A stretch of 64,000 bases of DNA from Denitratimonas tolerans (GCF_037203605.1 NZ_JBBDHC010000018.1:9948-73947); one strand, 5' to 3'. Positions 8,263-17,328 are shown, counted from the stretch's first letter. Translations and numbers: made by a program. The notes: generated by a model not told the origin, from the sequence alone.

Positions 8263-10116
8263 ATGACCCCGATCACCGCCGTCAACGATTTCGTCGTCAA
8301 GTTCGCCAACGTCAACGGCTCGGGCTCGGCCTCGGCCAACGAGCTGTTCGCCAAGGCGATCCTGCGCATGGGCGTGCCGGTCAGCCCGCGCAACATCTTC
8401 CCCTCCAACATCCAGGGCATGCCGACCTGGTACGAGGTGCGGGTGTGCGAAGCCGGCTGGCTCGGGCGGCGCGGCGGGGTAGACCTCGCGGTGGCGATGA
8501 ACCCGCAGACCTGGGACGCGGACGTGAAGGAAATCGCGCCGGGCGGCTACCTTTTCCATGATTCGACCCGGCCGCTGCCGCGCTCGAAGTTCCGCGAGGA
8601 CGTGCGCACCCTCGGCATGCCGATCACCGCGATCTGCAACGAAACCTACAGCGATCCGCGCCAGCGCCAGCTGTTCAAGAACATCATTTACGTCGGCGCG
8701 CTCGCGGCGCTGCTGGGGATCGAGGTCGAAACCATCGAGGCCTTGATCGGCGAGCAGTTCCGGCGCAAGCCCAAGCTCTTCGAACCCAACCAGCGCGCGC
8801 TGCGCATCGGGTACGACTACGCGTGCGAGCACTTTGCCGATGCGCCCACCGGCCTGTCGGTACGGCGTGCGGACGCGGTGGGGAACCGCATCTTCGTGGA
8901 CGGCAACAGCGCCGCCGGGCTGGGCTGCGTGTACGGCGGTGCCACCGTCTGCGCCTGGTACCCGATCACCCCGTCGACCTCGGTGGTGGAAGCCTTCGAG
9001 AGCTACTGCGGCAAGTTCCGCACCGATGCCGAAACCGGCGAGCGCCGCTGCGCCATCGTGCAGGCCGAGGATGAAATCGCCTCGATCGGCATGGTGGTCG
9101 GAGCCGGGTGGAACGGCGCGCGCGCCTTCACCGCGACCTCCGGCCCGGGCGTTTCCCTGATGACCGAATTCCTCGGCCTGGCCTACTTCGCCGAGATCCC
9201 CGCGACCATCATCAACGTGCAGCGCGGCGGCCCGTCCACCGGCATGCCCACGCGCACCCAGCAGGCCGATCTGTTGTCCTGCGCCTACGCTTCGCACGGG
9301 GATACAAAACACGTGCTGCTGTTCCCGCAGGACCCGGCCGAGTGCTTCGAATTTTCCGCCGCCGCGCTGGACCTGGCCGATCGCCTCCAGACTCCCGTGT
9401 TCCTGATGAGCGATCTGGACATCGGCATGAACCAGCGCCTGTGCGAACCCTTCGCCTGGGACGAGGCGCGCGCCCACGATCGCGGCAAGGTGATGGACGC
9501 GCAGATGCTCGATACGGGCGTGGACTTCGGCCGCTACAAGGACGTGGACGGCGACGGCATTCCCTGGCGCACATACCCCGGCACGCACCCGGACAAGGGC
9601 GCGTTCTTCACCCGCGGCACCTCGCGCGACCCTTACGCGCGCTATTCCGAACGCGGTCCCGACTACATCTACAACATGGAACGGCTGCTGCGGAAGTTCG
9701 ACACCGCCAAGGCGCTGGTGCCCCAGCCGCAGCTGCGGCGCGCGGCAGCGCCAACGCGCTTTGGCGTGATCCACTTCGGTTCCACCGCGCCGGCGATGGA
9801 CGAGGCCATCGGCACGCTGGATTCCGACGGATTCCATCTCGATACCCTGCGCCTGCGCGCCTTCCCGTTCCCCGATTCGGTGGCCGGGTTCATCGCGGCG
9901 CACGATCAGGTCTTCGTGGTCGAACAGAACCGCGACGCGCAATTGCGCTCGATGCTGATCAACGAGTTCGACATCGACCCGGCGCGGCTGGTGCCGATCC
10001 TGCACTACGACGGCACCCCGATCACGGCGCGCTTCATCGCGCGCGCGCTGCGCGAACGCCTGGCGGCCGGCGCCGCCGTCACCGCCCCGAAGGCGGCGGC
10101 GCTCAGCGCCGGATGA
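8263..10116 (+). CDS. 2-oxoacid:acceptor oxidoreductase, fused gamma-alpha subunit
   Basis: A 617-residue fusion. Residues 1 to about 190 form the gamma domain (VNGSGSASANELFAKAIL, then GVDLAVAMNP). From about 205 the alpha domain follows (GNSAAGLGCVYGGATVCAWYPITPS, given here as one region), with FTATSGPGVSLMTEFLG and RGGPSTGMPTRTQQADL, both typical of KorA-type subunits. These enzymes oxidatively decarboxylate 2-oxoacids such as 2-oxoglutarate to acyl-CoA with ferredoxin-like acceptors, or run in reverse. The real substrate cannot be read from sequence. The ATG at 8263 marks the start of family similarity. It lies between the flavoprotein and the beta subunit. Confidence 0.85.
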   Translation: MTPITAVNDFVVKFANVNGSGSASANELFAKAILRMGVPVSPRNIFPSNIQGMPTWYEVRVCEAGWLGRRGGVDLAVAMNPQTWDADVKEIAPGGYLFHDSTRPLPRSKFREDVRTLGMPITAICNETYSDPRQRQLFKNIIYVGALAALLGIEVETIEALIGEQFRRKPKLFEPNQRALRIGYDYACEHFADAPTGLSVRRADAVGNRIFVDGNSAAGLGCVYGGATVCAWYPITPSTSVVEAFESYCGKFRTDAETGERRCAIVQAEDEIASIGMVVGAGWNGARAFTATSGPGVSLMTEFLGLAYFAEIPATIINVQRGGPSTGMPTRTQQADLLSCAYASHGDTKHVLLFPQDPAECFEFSAAALDLADRLQTPVFLMSDLDIGMNQRLCEPFAWDEARAHDRGKVMDAQMLDTGVDFGRYKDVDGDGIPWRTYPGTHPDKGAFFTRGTSRDPYARYSERGPDYIYNMERLLRKFDTAKALVPQPQLRRAAAPTRFGVIHFGSTAPAMDEAIGTLDSDGFHLDTLRLRAFPFPDSVAGFIAAHDQVFVVEQNRDAQLRSMLINEFDIDPARLVPILHYDGTPITARFIARALRERLAAGAAVTAPKAAALSAG

Positions 10117-10127
10117 GGAGGCGAACG

Positions 10128-10205
10128 ATGCGCATCCAGAACCTTTTACACCTTCAGCCCGCCCTTTGCCCCGCCGGGAAAAGGACGGGCGCGAGCAGAC
10201 CATGA
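10128..10205 (+). CDS. Short coupling ORF between the alpha and beta subunit genes
   Basis: A 25-codon frame starting at an ATG with a strong AGGAGG site (10117-10122), much better than the site of the beta gene itself. Its TGA overlaps the beta ATG (ATGA at 10202-10205). The peptide (MRIQNLLHLQPALC and a basic tail) has no recognisable domain. An imperfect CCTTT/AAAGG hairpin lies within it. The likely role is to load ribosomes and hand them to the beta subunit gene; a functional peptide cannot be excluded. Interpretation is inference. Confidence 0.4.
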   Translation: MRIQNLLHLQPALCPAGKRTGASRP

Positions 10206-11257
10206 CCTACCTCGCCAAACCCCGGTTGCACCATCCCTCGCTCGGCTGCAACGCGCTCGGCTACACCCGGCGCGACTACGAGGGCCGCATCTCCACGCTC
10301 TGCGCCGGCTGCGGCCACGATTCCATCTCCGCCGCCATCGTGCGCGCCTGCTGGGAGCTGGCGATCGAGCCGCACCGCGTGGCCAAGCTCAGCGGCATCG
10401 GCTGCAGCTCCAAGACGCCGGACTACTTCCTCAGCCCATCGCACGGCTTCAACACCGTGCATGGGCGGATGCCCTCGGTGCTGACCGGTGCCAACCTCGC
10501 CAACCGCGACCTGCTCTACCTGGGCGTCTCGGGCGACGGCGACTCGGCCTCGATCGGCATCGGCCAGTTCGTCCATGCCATCCGGCGCGGCGTCAACATG
10601 GTCTACATCGTCGAGAACAACGGCGTCTACGGGCTCACCAAGGGCCAGTTCTCGGCCACTGCGGACGCCGGCTCGGTATCGAAGAAGGGCGTGGTCAACC
10701 GCGACAACCCGATCGATCTGGTCAGCCTCGCGCTGCAGCTCGGTGCCACCTACGTGGCGCGCAGCTTCTCCGGCGACAAGGAGCAGCTCGTGCCCCTGAT
10801 CAAGGGCGCGATAGCGCACCGCGGCGCGGCCATCCTCGACGTGCTCAGCCCCTGCGTCACCTTCAACAACCACGCCGGCAGCACCAAGAGCTACGACCAC
10901 GTGCGCGAGCACAACGCCGCGATCAACCGCATGGACTTCATCGAGGGTCGCGAGGAAATCGTCGCCGACTACGCGCCCGGCGAGCTGATCGAGATCGAAC
11001 AGCACGACGGCAGCCGCCTGCGGCTGCGCAAGCTCGACACGGCCTATGATCCGTCCGACCGCATCGCGGCGATGAACCACGTGCACGAGCGCGAAGCCGC
11101 GGGCGAGATCGTCACGGGACTGCTCTACATCGAAGAAAGCGCGCAGGACCTGCACACCCACCTCAAGACCGTCACCACCCCGCTCAACGCTCTCGATACC
11201 GCGGCGCTGTGCCCCGGCGCGGCGGCGCTGGAGAAGATCAACGCGACGCTGCGCTGA
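10202..11257 (+). CDS. 2-oxoacid:acceptor oxidoreductase beta subunit
   Basis: A 351-residue thiamine-diphosphate subunit. The N-terminal CAGCGHDS, GIGCSSKTPDYF and the ThDP/magnesium motif GVSGDGDSASIGIGQ followed by ENNGVYGLTKGQ are characteristic of KorB/PorB-type beta subunits. It decarboxylates the 2-oxoacid and passes electrons on to iron-sulfur carriers. Together with the preceding two genes it makes a three-gene unit transcribed rightwards. The start at 10202 is supported by family similarity and by the overlap with the short upstream frame. Confidence 0.88.
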   Translation: MTYLAKPRLHHPSLGCNALGYTRRDYEGRISTLCAGCGHDSISAAIVRACWELAIEPHRVAKLSGIGCSSKTPDYFLSPSHGFNTVHGRMPSVLTGANLANRDLLYLGVSGDGDSASIGIGQFVHAIRRGVNMVYIVENNGVYGLTKGQFSATADAGSVSKKGVVNRDNPIDLVSLALQLGATYVARSFSGDKEQLVPLIKGAIAHRGAAILDVLSPCVTFNNHAGSTKSYDHVREHNAAINRMDFIEGREEIVADYAPGELIEIEQHDGSRLRLRKLDTAYDPSDRIAAMNHVHEREAAGEIVTGLLYIEESAQDLHTHLKTVTTPLNALDTAALCPGAAALEKINATLR

Positions 11258-11410
11258 GGCGCACGGCGTCAGCGCAGGCAGCGCCGCCGCGCCGGCCAGC
11301 AAGCCAGCCGCGGAAAAGAGCATCTTGGGGCTGACATAAAAATCCTTGACTGCCGTCACAAAACAAGCGCACGATCCGCTCAACTTCCGCCGGGAAACGG
11401 GGGGTGGGCC

Positions 11411-12979
11411 GTGAAATGGATCGTGCAAAGCGCGCTTGCGCTGGGATTCCTGGGCTATGCCTCGCTGGCCGGCGCGCAGTCCCATGACCCCATACCCATC
11501 GAACCGGTGTCCGGCGAGCAGTACCCGCACGCGATCTTCCTGGAACATGCGGCGGAGCCAGCCATCGCGCCCGACCACCCTCCGCTTTCCGATATCCCGC
11601 CGATGCCGATGCCGCAGGCGTCCGATGCGCAGCTGCGGGGCCGCTCCAGCGACGAAGTCTCGATCCACGATGCGGACACCGGGGAAACCCTCGTGCTCCC
11701 GCTCGGCGTTCCTTCGGGACTGCGCGAAGCGCGCTCCAACGGTCCCGCCTACGCGGGAATCGGCGGCTCCACGAGCGCTTCCGGATCAGCGCCGGGGCTC
11801 GAGGCGTTCAGCAACATGGTGGTTGCAGGTGGCCTGTCCGGATGGCCGCGCAGCGGCAACGTGAAGCTCGTCATGCGCTTCACCTCCAGCATCGACAGCG
11901 CTGTCTACACCTACGTTTGCAGCGGCTCGATGGCCGATGGCGGCGTCGTTCAGACGGCCGGCCATTGCGTCTACGCACGCGATCCGGACGGCAACCAGAT
12001 CTTCGCCTGGGCCGATGAAATCTGGGTCTATCCCGCCTGGGACGGGGTCAACGCGGACACGTCCAACGTCTTCCAGCACTTCGGCCGCGCCCGCGGCACC
12101 CACTACCTGGCCGGAAGCAACTGGGTCAACGACGGCAACTGGGACGCGGACCTGGGTGCCATCCGCATCCGGCGCGACTCGCGCCCGGGCCTTGGGCTCC
12201 TGACCGGCTGGTTCGGATGGTCGTGGGGCGGCGACTGCGCCTCCCAGCAGGCGCGCACCTACTACAACTTCAGCTACCCGGCGGAAAACTGCGGCGGTGG
12301 CCTGCATACCGGCCGCACCATGTACTACTGGGACGGGAGCTTCGACAGCTGCCCGGGCAACCAGCTCCGGATCGATACGACCGCAGGCTGCCTCACCGCA
12401 TTATGGGGCGGCATGTCCGGCTCGGGGGCCTACTACATCAGCGGCGACCAGCGCTATGTCCACGCGGTGGCTTCCACCAGCAATCGCACGACCATCGGCA
12501 ACTACGCGCGGTTCTGGGAGCAGTGGGTCACCGACCGGCAGACCTATATCGACACTACCCGCGGCACCGCGGTCGATTTCTCTCCGCTGCGCTTTCGCAC
12601 CGGAGGCTCCAGCACGGTCGTCGCCGGCTCCCCGGCCAGCGGACCGTTCACCGTGCTGGTCGCCAACGCCACCAACAACGATCCGGCCCTGCGAACGATC
12701 ACCGTGCGCGTCTACCTGTCCACCAACAGCACGATTTCCGCCACCGATACCCTGCTGGCGACGTGGAACTACTCGATTGATTTCGCCCCGATGCAGTTGC
12801 GCACCTTGAATGTGCCGGCTCCGATCATTCCCGCCAGTGCCTCGCTGGGCACCCGCTGGATGGGCGTGGTCCTGGACGCGGGCAGCGACGCGTTCCCGGA
12901 GAACAACGCCACCATCGAGTGGGACACCCAGAAGATCACCGTGATCTCCAGCGCCATTTTCAAGAACGGCTTCGAATAG
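11411..12979 (+). CDS. Secreted trypsin-like serine protease with C-terminal FKNGFE tail
   Basis: A 522-residue exported protein beginning with a GTG codon after a G-rich site. The signal peptide ends LAGAQS at about residue 23. A proline-rich linker leads to a chymotrypsin-fold peptidase: His in QTAGHCVY (about 184), Asp in WDADLGAI (about 246) and Ser in GGMSGSGAY (about 336). Residues 390-515 look like a CARDB-type beta domain (VANATNNDPALRTITVRVYL). The protein ends AIFKNGFE; the same FxxGFE pattern occurs in the RHS fragment at about 4333. A TTGACT at 11346-11351 might be a -35 box. It probably acts outside the cell; substrate unknown. Confidence 0.82.
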   Translation: MKWIVQSALALGFLGYASLAGAQSHDPIPIEPVSGEQYPHAIFLEHAAEPAIAPDHPPLSDIPPMPMPQASDAQLRGRSSDEVSIHDADTGETLVLPLGVPSGLREARSNGPAYAGIGGSTSASGSAPGLEAFSNMVVAGGLSGWPRSGNVKLVMRFTSSIDSAVYTYVCSGSMADGGVVQTAGHCVYARDPDGNQIFAWADEIWVYPAWDGVNADTSNVFQHFGRARGTHYLAGSNWVNDGNWDADLGAIRIRRDSRPGLGLLTGWFGWSWGGDCASQQARTYYNFSYPAENCGGGLHTGRTMYYWDGSFDSCPGNQLRIDTTAGCLTALWGGMSGSGAYYISGDQRYVHAVASTSNRTTIGNYARFWEQWVTDRQTYIDTTRGTAVDFSPLRFRTGGSSTVVAGSPASGPFTVLVANATNNDPALRTITVRVYLSTNSTISATDTLLATWNYSIDFAPMQLRTLNVPAPIIPASASLGTRWMGVVLDAGSDAFPENNATIEWDTQKITVISSAIFKNGFE

Positions 12980-13096
12980 TGCACTCCGCCGTCGTCCGCG
13001 GCGCCGGGCGCAGCGGCGGACGAGACATCGCTTCCGGCTGCGCCTATCCTGCGGCTCATCGCCGCCATCCGGGGCGCAGAGTGCAGGTGCGGACGC

Positions 13097-14848
13097 ATGC
13101 AGGTTCTCTCTGAAGGCGTCGCGGCGAAGATCCGCGACGGCTTTGCCGACTACCACGCGCGCTTTGCCGCGATCACGCGCCGCGCCCGCACCCGCTTTGA
13201 AACCCGCGACGCCGCCGGGATGCGCGCCGACCTGGTCGAACGCATCGGACTGTACGACGTGTGCGTCAGCCAGACGCAGCAGTGGCTTGAGCGGGTGCTT
13301 GGCGCGCATGCGCAGGATCGCGCGCTGTGGGCGCGCATCCGCGACGCCTACGCGCACGCGGTTGCCGACCTGCTCGATCAGGAGCTGTACAAGACCTGGT
13401 ACAACACCCTGACCCGACGCTTCTTCCGCACCCTCGGTGTCGACCCGGCGATCGAATTCGTCGCCCTGGACATCGAGCCCACCGACCACATCACCCACCC
13501 GGTCGCGCGCCACAGCTACGCCGTGCAGAGCGAACTTGCGGCGGTGTTCGAGCGGGTGCTGCAGGGCTATCGCTTCAGCGTGCCCTGGGCGCACCCGGCG
13601 CGCTGCGCCGACGCGATGGCGCGCGCGGTACGCGAGCGCTTCACCCACTGGAGCGCCAGCCAGTTCGTGCAGATCGAACTGCTGGAAACGGTGTTCTACC
13701 GCGAGCAGCGCGCCTACCTGGTGGGCCGTGCCTTCGGTGAATACCGCCACACCCCGCTGGTGATCGCGCTGGAAAGCGGGCCGGACGGCCTCTTCGTGGA
13801 TGCGCTTCTTACCGATCGCGACCACATCGCCCAGCTGTTCGGCTACACCCGCAGCCACTTCTTCGCCGACCTGCCCACCGTGGGCGACGCCGTGGTGTTC
13901 CTGCGCTCGCTGCTGCCGCACAAGCCGGTGGACGAGCTCTACACCGTGCTGGGCCGCGCCAAGCAAGGCAAGACCGAGCGCTACCGCGCCTTTTTCCGCC
14001 ACCTCACCCAGCGTCCCGACGAACAGTTCGTGCACGCCGACGGCGAGCGCGGCATGGTGATGCTGGTCTTCACCCTGCCCTCGTGGCCGCTGGTGTTCAA
14101 GCTGATCCGGGACCGCTTCGCCTATCCCAAGGAAACCGCGCGCGAGGAGGTGATGGCCAAGTACCGCATCGTCTCGCACCACGATCGCGCCGGTCGCCTG
14201 GTCGATGCGCAGGAGTTCCGCCACCTGCGCTTTCCGCGCCGCCAGTTCGCGCCCGAGCTGCTGGAGGAACTCATGACCAGCTGCGCCAGCAGCGTGCAGG
14301 CCGAGGGCGAGGACATCGTGATCGCGCACTGCTACGTCGAGCGCCGCCTGCGCCCGCTGAACCTCTACCTCAAGGAAGTCCCCGCCGAGGACGCGATGCG
14401 CGCGGTGATCGACTACGGCCAGGCGATCCGCGATCTGGCGCGCTCGGACATCTTTCCCGGCGACCTTCTGCTCAAGAACTTCGGCGTCACCCGCAACCAC
14501 CGCGCGATTTTCTACGACTACGACGAGCTGGCGCTGGTGCGCGACTGCCGCTTCAAGCGCTTGCCCAAGGCGCGCTCCGACGAGGAGGAAATGCACCACG
14601 GAGCCTGGTTCTACGTCGATCCGTCGGACGTGTTCCCGGAGGAGTTTCCGCGCTTCCTGGGTCTGACGGCCGAGCAGCACGAGGCGCTGCTGCGGGCGCA
14701 CGGGGACATCTTCGACGTGGACTGGTGGCTGGCGCTGCAGGATTCCCTGCGCCGCGGCGAGGCCGAGGAGGTGATGCCGTATCCGGACAGCGTGCGGCTG
14801 ATCGCCGGGCCCACGGCGCATCGCGCGGGTGCCGGCGCGGCAGGGTGA
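13097..14848 (+). CDS. aceK: Isocitrate dehydrogenase kinase/phosphatase
   Basis: A bifunctional enzyme that phosphorylates and dephosphorylates isocitrate dehydrogenase, switching carbon between the TCA cycle and the glyoxylate bypass. The 583-residue length matches the family (about 580). The N-terminal regulatory half (YKTWYNTLTRRFF, DITHP-type segment HITHPVARHSY) and the kinase-like C-terminal half with FPGDLLLKNFGVTR and IFYDYDELALV are visible. It is not next to aceA or aceB in this window. Similarity begins at the ATG at 13097, which has an AGGTG upstream. Confidence 0.93.
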   Translation: MQVLSEGVAAKIRDGFADYHARFAAITRRARTRFETRDAAGMRADLVERIGLYDVCVSQTQQWLERVLGAHAQDRALWARIRDAYAHAVADLLDQELYKTWYNTLTRRFFRTLGVDPAIEFVALDIEPTDHITHPVARHSYAVQSELAAVFERVLQGYRFSVPWAHPARCADAMARAVRERFTHWSASQFVQIELLETVFYREQRAYLVGRAFGEYRHTPLVIALESGPDGLFVDALLTDRDHIAQLFGYTRSHFFADLPTVGDAVVFLRSLLPHKPVDELYTVLGRAKQGKTERYRAFFRHLTQRPDEQFVHADGERGMVMLVFTLPSWPLVFKLIRDRFAYPKETAREEVMAKYRIVSHHDRAGRLVDAQEFRHLRFPRRQFAPELLEELMTSCASSVQAEGEDIVIAHCYVERRLRPLNLYLKEVPAEDAMRAVIDYGQAIRDLARSDIFPGDLLLKNFGVTRNHRAIFYDYDELALVRDCRFKRLPKARSDEEEMHHGAWFYVDPSDVFPEEFPRFLGLTAEQHEALLRAHGDIFDVDWWLALQDSLRRGEAEEVMPYPDSVRLIAGPTAHRAGAGAAG

Positions 14849-14904
14849 CGGCACGGCACCGATGGATCATGCTTGCGCCGGTCCCCGCCACCCGGAGTTT
14901 TCCC

Positions 14905-15801
14905 ATGCGCCTTTCCCATTCCCTTCTCGCGCTGGCCTGCGTCGCCGCGCTGGCCGGCTGCCAGCAGCAGGCCAGCGCGCCTGCCGATCCCGCACCCGCG
15001 CCGCCCGCCGCGCAGGCACCTGTCGCCGCGCCCGCCGCCGAAACGGTCAGCGCCGCCGATGAGGCGCGCCAGCGTCTTGAGGCGATCGTCGCCGGCAAGC
15101 ATCGCGCCGAGGCCGATCGCGCGCGCGACGCGTTCCGCCATCCGGTCGAAACCCTGGGTTTCTTCGAGATCGCGCCCGATGCCACGGTGATCGAGATTTC
15201 CCCGGGCGGCGGCTGGTACACGGATATCCTCGCGCCTTACCTGCGCGCACACGGCCACTTCATCGGCGCGATCTGGGACGAGAGCCTGCCCGACCAGCCG
15301 GCCTACTATGCGCGCCTCAACCAGCAGCTCACCGACAAGATCGCCGCCGCGCCCGATGTTTACGGCGAGCCGGAGCTGCGCCGCTTCAACGCGAAGGCGC
15401 CGAGCTTCGGCGAACCCGCCTCGGCCGACGTGGTGCTGACCTTCCGCAACGCCCACAACTGGATCGGTGCCGGCACCGCGCCGGCCTACTTCCAGGCCTT
15501 CTTCGACGTGCTCAAGCCGGGCGGAACGCTGGGCGTGGTCGATCATCGCGCCAAGGGTGAAACCGCCACCGACGGCAGCACCGGCTATGTGACCGAGCAG
15601 CAGATCATCGATCTCGCCACCGCCGCCGGCTTCCGGTTCGCCGGGCGCAGCGACGTCAACGCCAACCCGGCCGACAGCACCGACCACCCCAAGGGCGTGT
15701 GGACGCTGCCGCCCAGCTACGCGCTGGGCGACGAGGATCGCGAGAAGTACGCCGCCATCGGCGAATCGGACCGCATGACGCTCAGGTTCGTGAAGCCCTG
15801 A
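14905..15801 (+). CDS. Exported lipoprotein with a class I methyltransferase-like fold
   Basis: A 298-residue protein with a lipoprotein signal (hydrophobic stretch, then LAGC lipobox at about residue 18) and an Ala/Pro-rich linker to about residue 50. The globular part has a SAM-binding motif I-like strand and loop (VIEISPGGGWYTDIL), an acidic/GGTLGVVDH region after LKPGG, and a C-terminal methyltransferase-like strand pattern (COG4798-type predicted methyltransferases, from memory). The start has GGAG eight bases upstream. A methyltransferase fold outside the cytoplasm is odd because SAM is cytoplasmic; it may bind another ligand. It ends just before a strong terminator. Confidence 0.75.
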   Translation: MRLSHSLLALACVAALAGCQQQASAPADPAPAPPAAQAPVAAPAAETVSAADEARQRLEAIVAGKHRAEADRARDAFRHPVETLGFFEIAPDATVIEISPGGGWYTDILAPYLRAHGHFIGAIWDESLPDQPAYYARLNQQLTDKIAAAPDVYGEPELRRFNAKAPSFGEPASADVVLTFRNAHNWIGAGTAPAYFQAFFDVLKPGGTLGVVDHRAKGETATDGSTGYVTEQQIIDLATAAGFRFAGRSDVNANPADSTDHPKGVWTLPPSYALGDEDREKYAAIGESDRMTLRFVKP

Positions 15802-15806
15802 CCGCC

Positions 15807-15846
15807 GCGGTACCGGGCCGCCCATGCACGGGCGGCCCGGTACCGC
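15807..15846. terminator. Bidirectional hairpin terminator
   Basis: A perfect 17-base-pair stem (15807-15823 with 15830-15846) around a six-base loop, placed between the convergent methyltransferase-like lipoprotein and Nudix genes. No long T-tract follows, but the position and stem strength fit a shared terminator. Confidence 0.7.
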
Positions 15847-15847
15847 A

Positions 15848-16336
15848 TCACAGCCGCGAATGGCTCCACGACACCGGCCGCCCGTTGCGATACGGCATCA
15901 CGCCGTGGAAGGCGCGCGGATCGTCATCGAACACCAGCGGCAGGAAGTGGCGATCACCTTCCCACATCGGCAGGTCCATGAGCGTGGCGCGCGGTTTCCA
16001 CTCCAGCGTGCCTTCCGGATTGCGCGTGAAGGGCGTGCCCGCGTAACGGGTGATGAGGAAGACGAAGCCGAGCCAGTCCTCGCCGTTCTTGCCGAATCCG
16101 GGCCAGGAAATCGTGCCGCGCAGGCGCATCTCCTCGCAGGTGATCCCTGCCTCTTCCAGGATTTCGCGCCGCATCCCGGCCACCACGTCCTCGTCGGCCT
16201 CGAGCTTGCCGCCCAGGCCGTTGTACTTGCCCAGGTGTTCGTCCTCGGGCCGTGCGTTGCGGTGGATCATCAACACCTGATCGCCTTCGGGCGAGAGCAC
16301 GTAGCCGAGCGTGCCGATGATGGGGCAATAGGGCAT
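15848..16336 (-). CDS. Nudix hydrolase (MutT-like)
   Basis: A 162-residue Nudix enzyme. The Nudix box GX5EX7REUXEEXGU is complete: it starts at GGKLEADED and ends RREILEEAGI, at about residues 42-64. Such enzymes hydrolyse nucleoside diphosphates linked to another group, for example 8-oxo-dGTP, and this one resembles the 8-oxo-dGTP diphosphatase group; substrate is not certain. It lies 21 bases downstream of queF on the same strand, so the two are probably co-transcribed. Confidence 0.88.
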   Translation of the reverse strand: MPYCPIIGTLGYVLSPEGDQVLMIHRNARPEDEHLGKYNGLGGKLEADEDVVAGMRREILEEAGITCEEMRLRGTISWPGFGKNGEDWLGFVFLITRYAGTPFTRNPEGTLEWKPRATLMDLPMWEGDRHFLPLVFDDDPRAFHGVMPYRNGRPVSWSHSRL

Positions 16337-16357
16337 CGGGGTTCTCCGTAATCTGGC

Positions 16358-17182
16358 TTACTGGCGCGCCAGGCGCGGATTGGGCGGCACCCCGGCCGAC
16401 GTGCTGCGCCAGGGGTTGATGTCGAGCCCGCCGCGCCGGGTGTAGCGCGCGTAGACGGCAAGGCGCTCGCATGCGCAGCGCGCGCGGATGTCGCAGAAAA
16501 TCCGCTCCACGCACTGCTCGTGGAAGTCGCTGTGGTCGCGGAAGGAGACGAGGTAGCGCAGCAGCCCCTCACGGGCGATGCGCGGGCCGGCATAGGCGAT
16601 CTGCACGCTGGCCCAGTCGGGCTGCCCGGTCACCGGGCAGTTGGACTTCAGCAGGTGCGATACCAGAACCTCCTCGATCCGCTCAGTCACCTCGGCGGAA
16701 AGGTACTCCGGTCGCGGCGGGCCGTAGTCGGAAATCGCGAGGTCCAGGTCGTCGATGCACTCGCCGTCCAGCGTTTCGATGCGCTCGGCGGCGAAGTCCG
16801 CAGGCGGCGTCAGCGCCACCTCGACCGGCGCGCCGGCGGCGCGCGAAAGATCGGAAACGAGGCACGCGCGCACCGCGTCGGTGCCCGCCATCCGGGTGCC
16901 GGAAAACGAGCCCAGATAGAGCTTGAAACTCTTGGATTCGATCAGATTGGGGCTGGATGCCGGCACCGCGAAACGCGCCAGCGCGATCTGCGGCTTGCCA
17001 CGCGCGTCGAGCCAGGAAAGCTCGTAGGCGTTCCACAGGTCCACCCCGTGGAACGGCAGCGCCGCGCCCAGGCCCAGCGCATCGCGCCCGGCGGCGCGCG
17101 CGATCGGGAACAGCAGCGCAGGGTCGTGGCGCTGCGCGTAGCGCGTCTCGCGCCCGAGCGGCGAATCGTGCGGCGTGGTCAT
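16358..17182 (-). CDS. queF: NADPH-dependent 7-cyano-7-deazaguanine reductase
   Basis: Reduces preQ0 to preQ1 in queuosine biosynthesis (tRNA wobble modification). The 274-residue length is that of the two-domain (YqcD-like) QueF. The substrate motif ESKSFKLYL, the catalytic cysteine in LKSNCPVTGQPDWAS and the C-terminal FHEQCVERIF/GGLDINPWR segments are all present. It is divergent from tatD and likely shares its transcript with the Nudix gene. Confidence 0.95.
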   Translation of the reverse strand: MTTPHDSPLGRETRYAQRHDPALLFPIARAAGRDALGLGAALPFHGVDLWNAYELSWLDARGKPQIALARFAVPASSPNLIESKSFKLYLGSFSGTRMAGTDAVRACLVSDLSRAAGAPVEVALTPPADFAAERIETLDGECIDDLDLAISDYGPPRPEYLSAEVTERIEEVLVSHLLKSNCPVTGQPDWASVQIAYAGPRIAREGLLRYLVSFRDHSDFHEQCVERIFCDIRARCACERLAVYARYTRRGGLDINPWRSTSAGVPPNPRLARQ

Positions 17183-17328
17183 GCGCGCATTCTAGCGGCT
17201 CGCCTTTCGCCACGCGGAACGGCCACAATGTCGGGTGGTGCGCTGGTGGTTCCGGGCGACGCGCCCGATGCAAAGCGTCCCCTCACCCCCTCGAAGGCGG
17301 GGAGAGGGCGCAAAACCCGCGCAACGAC

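Noticed and set aside
6300..10203. Long reverse-strand frames opposite the flavoprotein and oxidoreductase genes
   Set aside because: Shadows of genes with clear family motifs; predicted proteins are His/Ala/Arg-rich and unlike any family.
12401..14854. An 817-codon reverse frame opposite aceK
   Set aside because: aceK is unmistakable on the forward strand; the reverse frame has no ribosome site or motifs.
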